Positions 1-8,396 of a DNA stretch of 64,000 nucleotides are shown one piece after another. The notes beneath the pieces are model-generated. The model did not search any database. It saw only the letters and a program-made list of their open reading frames with translations, and was not told where the DNA came from. The stretch comes from Gallionellales bacterium GWA2_54_124 (GTDB taxonomy: Bacteria; Pseudomonadota; Gammaproteobacteria; Burkholderiales; Gallionellaceae): NCBI GenBank assembly GCA_001801025.1, contig MGWO01000002.1:248001-312000 (forward strand), given 5' to 3'. The first letter of the stretch is position 1. Every line of letters begins with the position of its first letter. The position numbers and the translations under genes are program-made.

Positions 1-1017
1 TTGCAGGTCGCGCAGAGTCGGATCGCCTGCAAGCGGGGAGCCTGATTTGTAGGCTGACGCGCCCTGCAGCATGGAGTACATTGAATTGTACGCGGCGACA
101 AAATCCGTTGCGGCTTGAGTAACCGCTGCGGTGTCGCGCGCAATTGTCAGTGTGACCGGGGCGGCACTAATCGTGTTGAGATTCAGTGTGACGCCTTGCA
201 TTGCATTGGTTACCGTATTCGAGGTGTTGGTTATCGCGATACCGTTTACCGTGAAGTTTGAATTTTGCGCAGCAACGGTTTGATTCATGTGTTGAGCGGC
301 AGGCAGTCCTGTCGGATCATTCGCCAGCAGCGTGTTGAGTGTGCCGTCACCGCCGGTGGTGGAAATTTTGACACTGTTGCTAATGCCGGTGGCTGTTGAA
401 GTCAGTGTCAGTCGGTACGGGCTGCTGCTGCCATCGTTGACAATTGTGGCAGTCAGACCGATGCCGGCTGCATTGATGGCATCACTGATGCCCTGCAACG
501 TGTTGTTGCTTGAATCGATGGTGATGCTTTGGGTTGCGGTGCCATTGCTGGTAAACGTGGCAGGCGATGTGTATACGCCGCCGCTCAATGTGCCGCCGCT
601 GAGCGTGCCGAAATCGAAATTGATCGTGGTGCTAGTGCCATCGCTGATCGCAGTTGTGCTGCTGGCTTGTCCCGCTGAAACCAGATTCTGTGATTGCGCG
701 AGGCTGGTGACATTCAAGGCATAGGTCCCGGCAACGGCTGTGCTGCCCGCCGATGCCGTCAATACGCCGGTGTTGGAAGAGCTGGTTTTAAATGCAAGCA
801 GACTGCTGGAACTGGAGCTGCCTAATGCCGCCGCCGCTGTTTGAAAGCTGGCCATTTGACTTTGCATCGTGCCATAAGTGGATATTTTGGCCTGATAGCT
901 TGTTTGCTGCGTGTTAAGACGGTTGACAGGTAATCGCTCAACAGCCATCAGGCTCGAGACGATGGTGTTGACATCAATGCTCGAACCTGACGTGGATGTG
1001 GTGGTTGCGGCAACCAT
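1..1017 (-). CDS. fliD: Flagellar filament cap protein FliD, C-terminus cut off by the window edge
   Basis: FliD caps the growing flagellar filament and helps flagellin monomers assemble. The frame stays open from the ATG at 1015-1017 to the left edge, giving the N-terminal 339 residues; the rest lies outside. The N-terminus has the usual low-complexity Ser/Thr start, then a segment reading IDVNTIVSSLMAVERLPVNR, the N-terminal FliD coiled-coil signature. Near the edge the frame reads GDPTLRDLQ, a familiar FliD landmark before the C-terminal domain. A GGGAGA ribosome site lies 7 bases before the ATG. It is the third gene of a fliC-flaG-fliD series, 15 bases after flaG. The Ser/Thr-rich middle is normal for the family. 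Identification is firm; length and C-terminus cannot be judged. Confidence 0.93.
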   Translation of the reverse strand, partial: MVAATTTSTSGSSIDVNTIVSSLMAVERLPVNRLNTQQTSYQAKISTYGTMQSQMASFQTAAAALGSSSSSSLLAFKTSSSNTGVLTASAGSTAVAGTYALNVTSLAQSQNLVSAGQASSTTAISDGTSTTINFDFGTLSGGTLSGGVYTSPATFTSNGTATQSITIDSSNNTLQGISDAINAAGIGLTATIVNDGSSSPYRLTLTSTATGISNSVKISTTGGDGTLNTLLANDPTGLPAAQHMNQTVAAQNSNFTVNGIAITNTSNTVTNAMQGVTLNLNTISAAPVTLTIARDTAAVTQAATDFVAAYNSMYSMLQGASAYKSGSPLAGDPTLRDLQ

Positions 1018-1032
1018 GATATGTCTCCCGGA

Positions 1033-1389
1033 TTAAGCTTTTTGGGTAAACAGCAAGCCCGGCTGTAACTGGTCTATTGAACGCGCTATGGCCAGCGCCT
1101 GTTCGGTCGGGTACTGGCGTATTGTTTCGCCGGTATTTGAATCTTTCATACGCATGACAGGTATATTAGTCGAGCTGTCGATACTGAATTCAAGGCTCTG
1201 GTTCGATTGGAGCATGACGTGATTTATGCTGTTCACCGCAGATTTGAGCTGTTCTTGCGATGGCTGTTGCACGGGAGTCTGTGCTGTCGAAGCAGTATCA
1301 TAAACCGGTGTTGCCTGAGTCGCTACACGTGGCGTATCACCGCGTGCCACAGGCGTCTGAATTTGGCTGTTAGTTGGTTGGATGAGCAT
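1033..1389 (-). CDS. flaG: FlaG family flagellar protein
   Basis: FlaG proteins are small cytoplasmic proteins encoded beside fliD; they influence filament length, and their biochemical role is poorly defined. The 118-residue product has a variable, Gln/Thr/Pro-rich N-terminal third followed by the conserved FlaG core, seen here as LEFSIDSSTNIPVMRMKD then GETIRQYP. I chose the ATG at 1387-1389, which follows AAGGAGAG at good spacing, over an in-frame ATG 14 codons upstream with no such site. It lies between fliC and fliD on the same strand, the usual betaproteobacterial order. The hairpin between fliC and flaG suggests flaG-fliD get less transcript than flagellin. Confidence 0.9.
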   Translation of the reverse strand: MLIQPTNSQIQTPVARGDTPRVATQATPVYDTASTAQTPVQQPSQEQLKSAVNSINHVMLQSNQSLEFSIDSSTNIPVMRMKDSNTGETIRQYPTEQALAIARSIDQLQPGLLFTQKA

Positions 1390-1461
1390 TTTATCTCTCC
1401 TTGATGGATTGAATTCCAGTGACTGAGTCAACTGGAATTTGTCTGATTATAGCGCTATCCG

Positions 1462-1492
1462 GCCGCCGGATTAAATTCTTTAGTCCGGCGGC
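1462..1492 (-). terminator. Hairpin after fliC, probable terminator or mRNA-stabilising stem
   Basis: GCCGCCGGATTAAA pairs with TTTAGTCCGGCGGC around a 3-base loop, giving a 14-base-pair stem with one wobble pair. It begins 15 bases after the fliC stop. No long U tract follows on the minus strand, so it may only attenuate transcription, or protect the flagellin mRNA 3' end, ahead of flaG. Confidence 0.6.
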
Positions 1493-1506
1493 AGATTTAG
1501 TCGTTA

Positions 1507-2223
1507 TTAACGCAGCAGTGTCATGACTTGGTTAGGTTGCTGATTGGCTTGAGCCAGCATCGCCGTACCTGCCTGTTGCAGAATGTTGTTGCGGGTCATG
1601 TTCGCTGTTTCTGCCGCATAATCGGTATCCATAATCCGGCTGTACGCAGCAGACAGGTTGACCGATGTTGTCTGCAGGTTGGCAATAGCGGAGCTGAATG
1701 TTGCCATATCCGCACCGAAGTTCGCACGTGCTGCTGCCAGTGTGGTCAGGTTCAAATCGATATTGGCAATCGTAACGCCGGTTGGAACCGCAATCGCTGT
1801 ACCTACGCCAGTTACGGTGCCGCCACTTGAGTTGATAACCACAGAACCTGTTGCGGAGCTCAGACCAGCGATACGTGAGTTTTCTGCCAGCAGGGCGGTC
1901 GTTTCAACACCGGTTGCTGTTCCACCCAATTGAACTGCGATTTCACGCAGGCGCTGTACGTTGGCTGTGATCTGTGCTGCATAACCTTCGTTGGTTTGCG
2001 CTGTCGAGATACCGTCGTTTGCATTGCGGATCGCTTGATTGGAGCCGCGAATCTGACTGTCATAACCTGTGGCTGTTACCAAACCGGTTGCATCGTCCTT
2101 GGCGCTGTTGATACGCAAGCCTGAAGACAGACGTTGCATTGCAGTTTGCAGACCCAGATTCGAATGGTTCAGCGCTTGAGCAGTGAACAGGGATGAAATG
2201 TTTGTGTTGATGACTTGTGCCAT
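1507..2223 (-). CDS. fliC: Flagellin, short form lacking large outer domains
   Basis: This is the filament subunit, exported by the flagellar type III system and polymerised under the FliD cap. The 238-residue product has both conserved ends: N-terminal D0/D1 (MAQVINTNISSL, then LSSGLRINSAKDDATG near residue 32) and C-terminal D1/D0 (ANLQTTSVNLSAA through QANQQPNQVMTLLR). The middle (about residues 100-165) is only some 65 residues, rich in Thr, Ser, Gly and Val, where larger flagellins carry D2/D3. AAGGAGAG precedes the ATG and a sigma-28 promoter lies about 90 bases upstream. The neighbouring array of OGT-like glycosyltransferases makes this the most obvious substrate candidate, with the Ser/Thr segment as acceptor; that link is inferred from position. 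Confidence 0.96.
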   Translation of the reverse strand: MAQVINTNISSLFTAQALNHSNLGLQTAMQRLSSGLRINSAKDDATGLVTATGYDSQIRGSNQAIRNANDGISTAQTNEGYAAQITANVQRLREIAVQLGGTATGVETTALLAENSRIAGLSSATGSVVINSSGGTVTGVGTAIAVPTGVTIANIDLNLTTLAAARANFGADMATFSSAIANLQTTSVNLSAAYSRIMDTDYAAETANMTRNNILQQAGTAMLAQANQQPNQVMTLLR

Positions 2224-2314
2224 TTTAGCTCTCCTTGGGTTTGGTTTTCGGCATCATTGCCGTTTACGTTGGTTTGCCGTTTTCTGCTAGCTTAATCAAC
2301 CGCCGTTATTCCAG

Positions 2315-2341
2315 TTATCGGTGCATGCCGGAAAAACTTTA
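2315..2341 (-). promoter_or_regulatory. Sigma-28 (FliA) promoter of fliC
   Basis: Read on the minus strand, TAAAGTTT is followed by 11 bases and then ACCGATAA. Against the enterobacterial FliA consensus (TAAAGTTT, 11 bases, GCCGATAA) only one base differs. It points at fliC and leaves a leader of roughly 85 bases, so flagellin is expected to be a late, FliA-dependent gene. Confidence 0.9.
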
Positions 2342-2414
2342 GGACTTTTTTAAAACTTTTTTAATTCAATTGCCGAATGTTGCATGTGGAGCATAGGCCG
2401 GATTTTGAGATTCA

Positions 2415-2446
2415 CGCTGTTGACTGGCATCAGCCAGTCAACAGCG
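2415..2446. repeat. Perfect 14-bp inverted repeat between fliC and the first GT41 gene
   Basis: CGCTGTTGACTGGC and GCCAGTCAACAGCG form a perfect 14-base-pair palindrome around ATCA. It lies between the fliC promoter and the first glycosyltransferase gene. No U tract follows on either strand, so it is not a standard intrinsic terminator. It could be an operator or a leader hairpin for the island transcript; the function is unknown. Confidence 0.6.
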
Positions 2447-2504
2447 CAGACACATGTTCCGAGACTGATCGCTATCCTACTCTAAAATCGAATAAACTTC
2501 TGTA

Positions 2505-5423
2505 ATGGAAATAATTATGAGTGCTGTCATGCCCGAGTTTGATCAAGAAAATTTATTATCGTGGTTGCGTTTGGCCTTCGAGGCGCGTAATCAGGGGCGC
2601 TTGCAGGAGGCCGAACAGCATTATCAGGACGTGCTGCAAATGGAACCTTGCCATCCGGAGGCGAATTTTCATCTGGGTGTTCTGGCCGTTGAGATGAACG
2701 AGGCTGTGCGTGGCTTGCCTTATTTGTTGCGTGCCCTGGAGGCCGACCCGCAGCGCGGTCAATACTGGTTGAGTTACAGTGAGGCGTTATTTTATGCAGG
2801 TCAGCATGACGCCGCTAAAGAAGTGCTGGCGCTGGCCCGCCAGCAGGGGTTGCAAGGCGAGGAGGTGGATGTGCTGGCGATGCGACTCGAAGCGGGAGCG
2901 GTGCATCTCGTGTGTAATCCGGGCCCTGCGCTCACGCAGACACATGGACATCAACCTGCGGCTCGGGATATTGCCGCACTGACTGCTTTGTTTAGCCAGG
3001 GGAAACTGGCGGAAGCAATCACGCTCGCTCAGTTGATGACGGCGCATTTCCCACGACATCCGTTCGGCTGGAAGGTGCTGGGATTGGCCTTCCAGCAAGC
3101 GGGGCGCGATGAGGATGCGCTGCCTGCGATGCAAAAAACAGCTGCGTTATCGCCCCGTGATGCACAGGCGCATGGCAACTTGGGTGTCGTATTTAAAGCG
3201 ATGGGTCGACTGCAGGAGGCTTTAGTCAGTCTGCGCCGTGCGATAACGATCAAGCCCGATTATGCGCAGGCACATTGCAATCTGGGCGCTACACTCAACG
3301 ATTTGCAAAGGCCGGAAGAGGCGGAAAAAAGTCTGCGGCGTGCTTTGCAGTTGAATCCGGATTATGCGGATGCGCACAATAATCTGGGGCTGGTACTGGA
3401 TGGTTTGGGATTGTTGCAGGAAGCTCAGGCAAGTTATTGGCGTGCGTTGAAAATCAACCCTAACCTTTTTCAGGTGCATAGCAATCTGGGGAATGTACAA
3501 AGAGCACAGGGACTGTTAACGGAGGCTGAGGCCAGTTACCGGCGTGCTCTCGAACTCAACCCGGATTATGTTGAGGCGCTGTGTAATTTGGGCATCACGC
3601 TGCAGGATCGGGGGCAATTAGCCGAGTCGGAAGCGTGTTACCGGCAGGCGCTGGTAATCAGGCCTGATGATGCACAGGCCTATTCTAACCTCGGCGTCGT
3701 ATTGCAATCGCTTGGGAGATTCGATGAAGCTGCTGCCTGCTTGATTCAAGCGGTGCAGCTTCATCCTGACCGGGCCGATGCGCACAATAACCTGGGACAT
3801 ACGCTGCACGGAATGGGGCGGTTGACGGAAGCTGCGGATTGCTATTTGCGTGCGTTGCAGATTCAGCCGGAATTTGCGCAGGCGTATTCTAATCTGGGTT
3901 TTACACGGCTTGTGCAGGGGCGGCTGGATGAAGCTCGTGCTGCGCTCAATTGTGCGTTGCAAATCAATGAGCAGTTGGCCGATGCCCACTGTAATATGGG
4001 TATTACACTCATGGAGCTGGGGCTGTTGGCTGAGGCTGAGTCGAGTTGCCAGCGTGCGATACAACTTAAGCCTGATTTCGCAGTGGCACACAGCAATCTT
4101 GGTATTGTCGCAATGGGGATGGGGCGACTTGAGGACGCCGCGGCCAGTTTCAACCGCGCGTTGCAGCTCAGGCCGGATTTTTGTGACGCGCACAGCAACC
4201 TGATCTTTGCGCTGGACATGGTAGCAAGTTCCGATATTGCCACCTTACAGGCTGTGCGGCGGCAGTGGGATGTGGCACATGCTGCCTCTTTGCATCAGCA
4301 CAGGCCGCATCTGAATAGCCTCGATCCTGAACGCCGTCTGCGTATCGGTTATGTCTCGGCTGACTTCAGGGGACATTCGGCAGCGTATGCCTTCGGGGCG
4401 ATGCTGGTGCTGTTTAATGATAAGTCGTTCGAAGTGATCGCGTATTCAAATTCCGCTAAACAGGATGCCATGACCGATGTATTTCGCGAGGGGGTAACGG
4501 TTTGGCGCAATATTTTCGGGCTCTCAGATGATGTCGTTGCCGATCTTGTCAGGGAGGATAAAATTGACATTCTGGTTGATTTGTCAGGACACTCGGCGGG
4601 TAACCGTCTTTTGGTCTTTGCCCGTAAACCTGCGCCGGTTCAGATTACCGCCTGGGGTTATGCAACCGGTACCGGGATGAGCGCGATGGACGTGTTTTTT
4701 TCTGACCCGGTATTTGTACCGCCGGCGGAAAAAGAGCTGTATGTTGAACAAGTCAGGTACTTACCTTGTGCGCTGGGTACTTTCTTTACGCATGACAGCG
4801 CTGTTATCAATGCGTTGCCAGCTTTGTCGGGTGCGGGGATTACTTTCGGCTCCTTTAACAGGCTGGTCAAAAATTCGGATGCGACCTATGCGGCTTGGGC
4901 GCAAATATTGTGCGCATTGCCAGAGAGTCGGATGATCATTAAAACTGAAGCGCTGGATGATCCCGTAACGCGTGAGCGGGTCATTGCTTGTTTTGTGCGG
5001 GCAGGTATCGCAGCGGATCGGATATCATTGCAGGGGAAGACGGCGCGGGATCAGCATCTTGCGGCGTTCAATCAGATTGATATTGCGCTGGATCCGTTTC
5101 CACACGGTGGTGGTGTGACAGCGATGGAAGGGCTGATGATGGGCGTGCCTGTGGTTACGTTGCGCTGGCCGACGATAGCAGGCAGGCTGTCGGCCTCAAT
5201 TCTGACTTCGCTTGGTTTGACGGACTGGATTGCTGAAACGCAGCAGCAGTATATTGAACTTGCCATTCAAAAGGCGGGTGAAGTACAGTCTCTGGCAGCA
5301 CTTCGCAAAGCGTTGCCCGTTATTTTGGCCAATTCGGTGATCGGTGATCAGGCTCGCTATGTCCGTTGTGTCGAACATGAATACCGGTTGTTATGGCAGG
5401 AATGGTGCGCGAGCAACCCTTAA
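2505..5423 (+). CDS. TPR-GT41 (SPINDLY/OGT-like) glycosyltransferase 1
   Basis: Predicted soluble protein O-glycosyltransferase that adds a sugar from a nucleotide donor to Ser/Thr of proteins. The 972-residue product has an N-terminal helical module shared by all paralogs here (about 20-130), about twelve 34-residue TPRs (about 185-570, with repeated GR..EAE.S.RRAL and PDYA.AH.NLG patterns), and a GT41 domain (about 605-972). GT41 landmarks are RIGYVSADFRGHS with His624, DILVDLSGHSAGNRLL, the FGSFNRLVK lysine, and DPFPHGGGVTAMEG. All match the OGT family, whose motif His and Lys serve donor binding and catalysis. A second in-frame ATG at 2517 could be the true start; neither has a strong ribosome site. 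It opens a 33-kb co-directional island next to fliC, which suggests flagellin as substrate. The donor sugar cannot be told from sequence. Confidence 0.9.
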   Translation: MEIIMSAVMPEFDQENLLSWLRLAFEARNQGRLQEAEQHYQDVLQMEPCHPEANFHLGVLAVEMNEAVRGLPYLLRALEADPQRGQYWLSYSEALFYAGQHDAAKEVLALARQQGLQGEEVDVLAMRLEAGAVHLVCNPGPALTQTHGHQPAARDIAALTALFSQGKLAEAITLAQLMTAHFPRHPFGWKVLGLAFQQAGRDEDALPAMQKTAALSPRDAQAHGNLGVVFKAMGRLQEALVSLRRAITIKPDYAQAHCNLGATLNDLQRPEEAEKSLRRALQLNPDYADAHNNLGLVLDGLGLLQEAQASYWRALKINPNLFQVHSNLGNVQRAQGLLTEAEASYRRALELNPDYVEALCNLGITLQDRGQLAESEACYRQALVIRPDDAQAYSNLGVVLQSLGRFDEAAACLIQAVQLHPDRADAHNNLGHTLHGMGRLTEAADCYLRALQIQPEFAQAYSNLGFTRLVQGRLDEARAALNCALQINEQLADAHCNMGITLMELGLLAEAESSCQRAIQLKPDFAVAHSNLGIVAMGMGRLEDAAASFNRALQLRPDFCDAHSNLIFALDMVASSDIATLQAVRRQWDVAHAASLHQHRPHLNSLDPERRLRIGYVSADFRGHSAAYAFGAMLVLFNDKSFEVIAYSNSAKQDAMTDVFREGVTVWRNIFGLSDDVVADLVREDKIDILVDLSGHSAGNRLLVFARKPAPVQITAWGYATGTGMSAMDVFFSDPVFVPPAEKELYVEQVRYLPCALGTFFTHDSAVINALPALSGAGITFGSFNRLVKNSDATYAAWAQILCALPESRMIIKTEALDDPVTRERVIACFVRAGIAADRISLQGKTARDQHLAAFNQIDIALDPFPHGGGVTAMEGLMMGVPVVTLRWPTIAGRLSASILTSLGLTDWIAETQQQYIELAIQKAGEVQSLAALRKALPVILANSVIGDQARYVRCVEHEYRLLWQEWCASNP

Positions 5424-5472
5424 TAAAGTCGTGCCGTTTTAATTTCTCTCAACCTAATTTTCAATGTGAACT

Positions 5473-8358
5473 ATGACAGCTGCTTATATCGAACAACTTC
5501 AGTCAGCTGTATTTCACCAGCAGGCTGGCCGTTTTGAGGATGCCGCACACCAGTACCGTGCTGTTTTACAGGTCGCGCCGCATCATCCTGAGGCAAATCA
5601 CAATATGGGCGTGCTTGCAGTCCAGATGCAGCAGCCTGCACTCGGTCTCCCCTATTTGATTGCAGCACTGGAGGCGGATCCTGCGTGCGGGCAATATTGG
5701 ACAAGCTATATTGATGCGTTGTATCAGGCAGGGCAGCTTGAAGAGGCGCGCCAAATGCTTGCGTTGGCACGGCAGCAGGGGCTGCAAGGCGATGATGTGG
5801 ATGAGTTGGCGCTGCGTGTGAATCGTGCGGTCAGTCAGGGGGAGGCAGACCTGCCAGTACAAGGGGCAGCGCATCCTGAAATCGATCAGATCGATGCCTT
5901 GGTGGCCTTGTTCAGTTGCGGCCATTTAGAAGAGGCGGAAAAACGCGCGCGTGTGATGACTGTGGAATATCCGCAGCATGCGTTTGGCTGGAAGGCGTTG
6001 GGTGCGATATATCAACAGCAGGGCAATATTGATGCGGCGTTAGTGCCCATGAAAACCGCCGCATCGCTGTCACCCGGGGATGTAGAAGCGCACTACAATT
6101 TGGGGATCACCTATCAGGATCTCGGGCGGCTGGATGAAGCGTGCCGCTGTTACCGGCAGGCCGTGCAGATCAATCCGCATTATGCCGAGGCACACTGTAA
6201 TCTCGGTGTCATTCTGCAGGGCTTGGGCGAGAGGGAAGGGGCGGAACAGTGTTATCGCCGTGCATTGCAGATCAAGCCGGCTTATGGGGCCGCACTCGGA
6301 AATCTGGCTAACCTGTTACAAATGCTTGGACGATTAGAAGAGGCCGAGGCCTGTTGTCGAACGATTTTGAAAAGTAGTCCGGATTCCGCTGATGTGTTGT
6401 TTAATCTGGGCAATATCCTCAAATGCCTTGGCCGACTGGCGGAGGCGGAAGGCAGCTACCGGGCGGCGTTGCGGGGCCATCCCGATTCTGTCCAGATCTA
6501 TGGCAATCTGGGGATTACGTTGAAGGAACTGGGGCGTTTTGAGGAAGCCGAGTTGAGTTTCAGGCACGCGTTGCGGATTAATCCTGACTATGCGCAGGCG
6601 CATTGCAATTTGGGGGTGATGTTCAAGGAGCTGAACCGGCTGGATGAGGCTGAGCGGTGTTATCTCAGTGCGCTGCAGCGAGCTCCGGACTATGCGGAGG
6701 CTCTCAGTAATCTGGGGATTGTTCAGCAGGAGCTGGGAAGGGTGGCTGACGCAGAAGCGAGTTTCAGGCAGGCATTGCAATTCAATCCGGATTTACTCGA
6801 GGCGCATTGTAATCTTGGCAATGTGTTACTGGCAGCTGCGCGTCTGTCCGAGGCCGAAAGCTGTTATCGGCATGTGCTGCAGATTAAGCAGGATCATGCA
6901 ATAGCGCTGCGATTTCTCGGTCTGACAATGATGTCGATGGGGCGTCTCCAAGATGGGGTGGCGAGCTTTCGTGATGTTGTGCATCTCAGACCGAATGATG
7001 CATCGGCTTATAACGATCTTGGCAACGGACTAAGAGATTCAGGGCTGCACGATCAGGCAGTTCAGTGCTATCGTCGTGCGCTGGAGCTTGATCCGCGGGA
7101 TGCAGCAGTGCATAGTGATTTGATATTTACACTCGATCTGGTGGCTGATTTAAGCGTGTCCGCGATGCAGGATGAGCGAAAAAAATGGTGTCAAATGCAC
7201 GCGGCGCATTTGCGGCAGCGTATTTCCTACGACATAACCCCCGATCCTGACCGGCGATTGCGCATTGGCTATGTTTCCAGCGATTTTTCGAGCAATTCTG
7301 CGCCAGCTTTTTTTGGCGGCATGTTGTTCAATTTTGACCGATCCCGTTTTGATGTGTTTGCCTATGCTAATGAAAGCCACACGATTTCGACGCCATTAAC
7401 GCGACGTTTTGAGCAGAGTGTAACGGTGTGGAGAAATATCTTCAGAATGTCCGATGATGCCGTCGCCGATCTGATTCGCGCCGATAAAATTGATATTCTG
7501 GTTGATTTGTCCGGACATTCCGGTAGAAACCGTTTGCTCGTTTTTGCACGAAAACCTGCGCCTGTTCAGATCAGCGCATGGGCCTATGCGACGGGTACCG
7601 GGATGGATGCGATGGATGTCTTGTTTTCCGATATCACGCTTATTCCGCCTGAAGAGCGTTCTTTGTACGCTGAAAAAATAAGATATCTACCGGCTTTTTT
7701 TACCTATTTTTCCTGTCAGGAGCCGCCGGCAATTGCTTTGTCGCCCGCATTGACAAAAAAGACGATTACTTTTGGGACCTTCTCCCGGCTGGAAAAGGTG
7801 ACAGAGCAAACCTGGCAAACATGGGCTCAGGTATTGTTGTCCGTTCCGGATAGTTGTATGTTGTTCAAAAATGCCGAGATGGATCATGCGGTCGCCCGTG
7901 CGCGTGTGGCGGGATATTTTCAGCGTGCCGGTGTTGCGATCGATCGACTTGTTTTTCATGGCAGGACAGCTTGGAATGATCATATGGCTGTCTTTAATCA
8001 GGTTGATATTTGTCTTGATACGTTTCCGCAAGGGGGCGGGGTTACCACACTGGAAGGTCTGATGATGGGCGTTCCCGTAATTACCTTGCATTCGCCCACC
8101 TTTGTGGGCCGGACCGGGGTGTCAATATTGACCGCATTAGGACTGGTAGACTGGGTCGCTCAAAGTCCCGAGCACTATGTCGCCATTGCCGTGCAAAAGG
8201 CGAGCGATATTCCGGCTTTGGCCGAATTGCGCGCACAGTTGCGAAACCGTTTAACCTCCTCGGTTATCGGGGATACCGTGGCTTACGCAAAGGTGGTTGA
8301 GCAGGAATATCTGGCGCTTTGGCAAGCGTGGTGTCTTACACAGGAAAAGGTTGTTTAA
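5473..8358 (+). CDS. TPR-GT41 glycosyltransferase 2, active-site motifs altered
   Basis: Second paralog, 961 residues, with the same plan: N-terminal helical module, about a dozen TPRs (about 175-560) and a GT41 domain (about 590-961). Two motif positions conserved in all five other GT41 domains of this window are changed. The motif histidine is Asn608 (DFSSNSAPAF instead of DF..HSAAYAF), and FPHGGG is FPQGGG (Gln853). The donor-site lysine is kept (FSRLEK). In characterised OGTs the first position corresponds to a His important for catalysis, so this protein may be weakly active, inactive, or use another acceptor; its TPRs could still bind protein. The reading frame is intact throughout, so this is not an ordinary decayed gene. 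It begins 49 bases after paralog 1. Confidence 0.9.
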   Translation: MTAAYIEQLQSAVFHQQAGRFEDAAHQYRAVLQVAPHHPEANHNMGVLAVQMQQPALGLPYLIAALEADPACGQYWTSYIDALYQAGQLEEARQMLALARQQGLQGDDVDELALRVNRAVSQGEADLPVQGAAHPEIDQIDALVALFSCGHLEEAEKRARVMTVEYPQHAFGWKALGAIYQQQGNIDAALVPMKTAASLSPGDVEAHYNLGITYQDLGRLDEACRCYRQAVQINPHYAEAHCNLGVILQGLGEREGAEQCYRRALQIKPAYGAALGNLANLLQMLGRLEEAEACCRTILKSSPDSADVLFNLGNILKCLGRLAEAEGSYRAALRGHPDSVQIYGNLGITLKELGRFEEAELSFRHALRINPDYAQAHCNLGVMFKELNRLDEAERCYLSALQRAPDYAEALSNLGIVQQELGRVADAEASFRQALQFNPDLLEAHCNLGNVLLAAARLSEAESCYRHVLQIKQDHAIALRFLGLTMMSMGRLQDGVASFRDVVHLRPNDASAYNDLGNGLRDSGLHDQAVQCYRRALELDPRDAAVHSDLIFTLDLVADLSVSAMQDERKKWCQMHAAHLRQRISYDITPDPDRRLRIGYVSSDFSSNSAPAFFGGMLFNFDRSRFDVFAYANESHTISTPLTRRFEQSVTVWRNIFRMSDDAVADLIRADKIDILVDLSGHSGRNRLLVFARKPAPVQISAWAYATGTGMDAMDVLFSDITLIPPEERSLYAEKIRYLPAFFTYFSCQEPPAIALSPALTKKTITFGTFSRLEKVTEQTWQTWAQVLLSVPDSCMLFKNAEMDHAVARARVAGYFQRAGVAIDRLVFHGRTAWNDHMAVFNQVDICLDTFPQGGGVTTLEGLMMGVPVITLHSPTFVGRTGVSILTALGLVDWVAQSPEHYVAIAVQKASDIPALAELRAQLRNRLTSSVIGDTVAYAKVVEQEYLALWQAWCLTQEKVV

Positions 8359-8396
8359 TTGATGTTGATTATTTTGTCTCAGTACGGCTTTTGCGC

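Noticed and set aside
332-724. 130-codon plus-strand frame inside fliD
   Set aside because: Antisense of the fliD Thr/Ser/Val-rich section; the fliD frame is continuous to the window edge.
2415-2446. Intrinsic terminator
   Set aside because: The stem is strong but no T run follows on either strand.
3060-4240. Regular DNA period of about 102 bases, like a repeat array
   Set aside because: It is the 34-residue TPR periodicity of coding DNA; repeats are degenerate and have no constant spacer, so not CRISPR.
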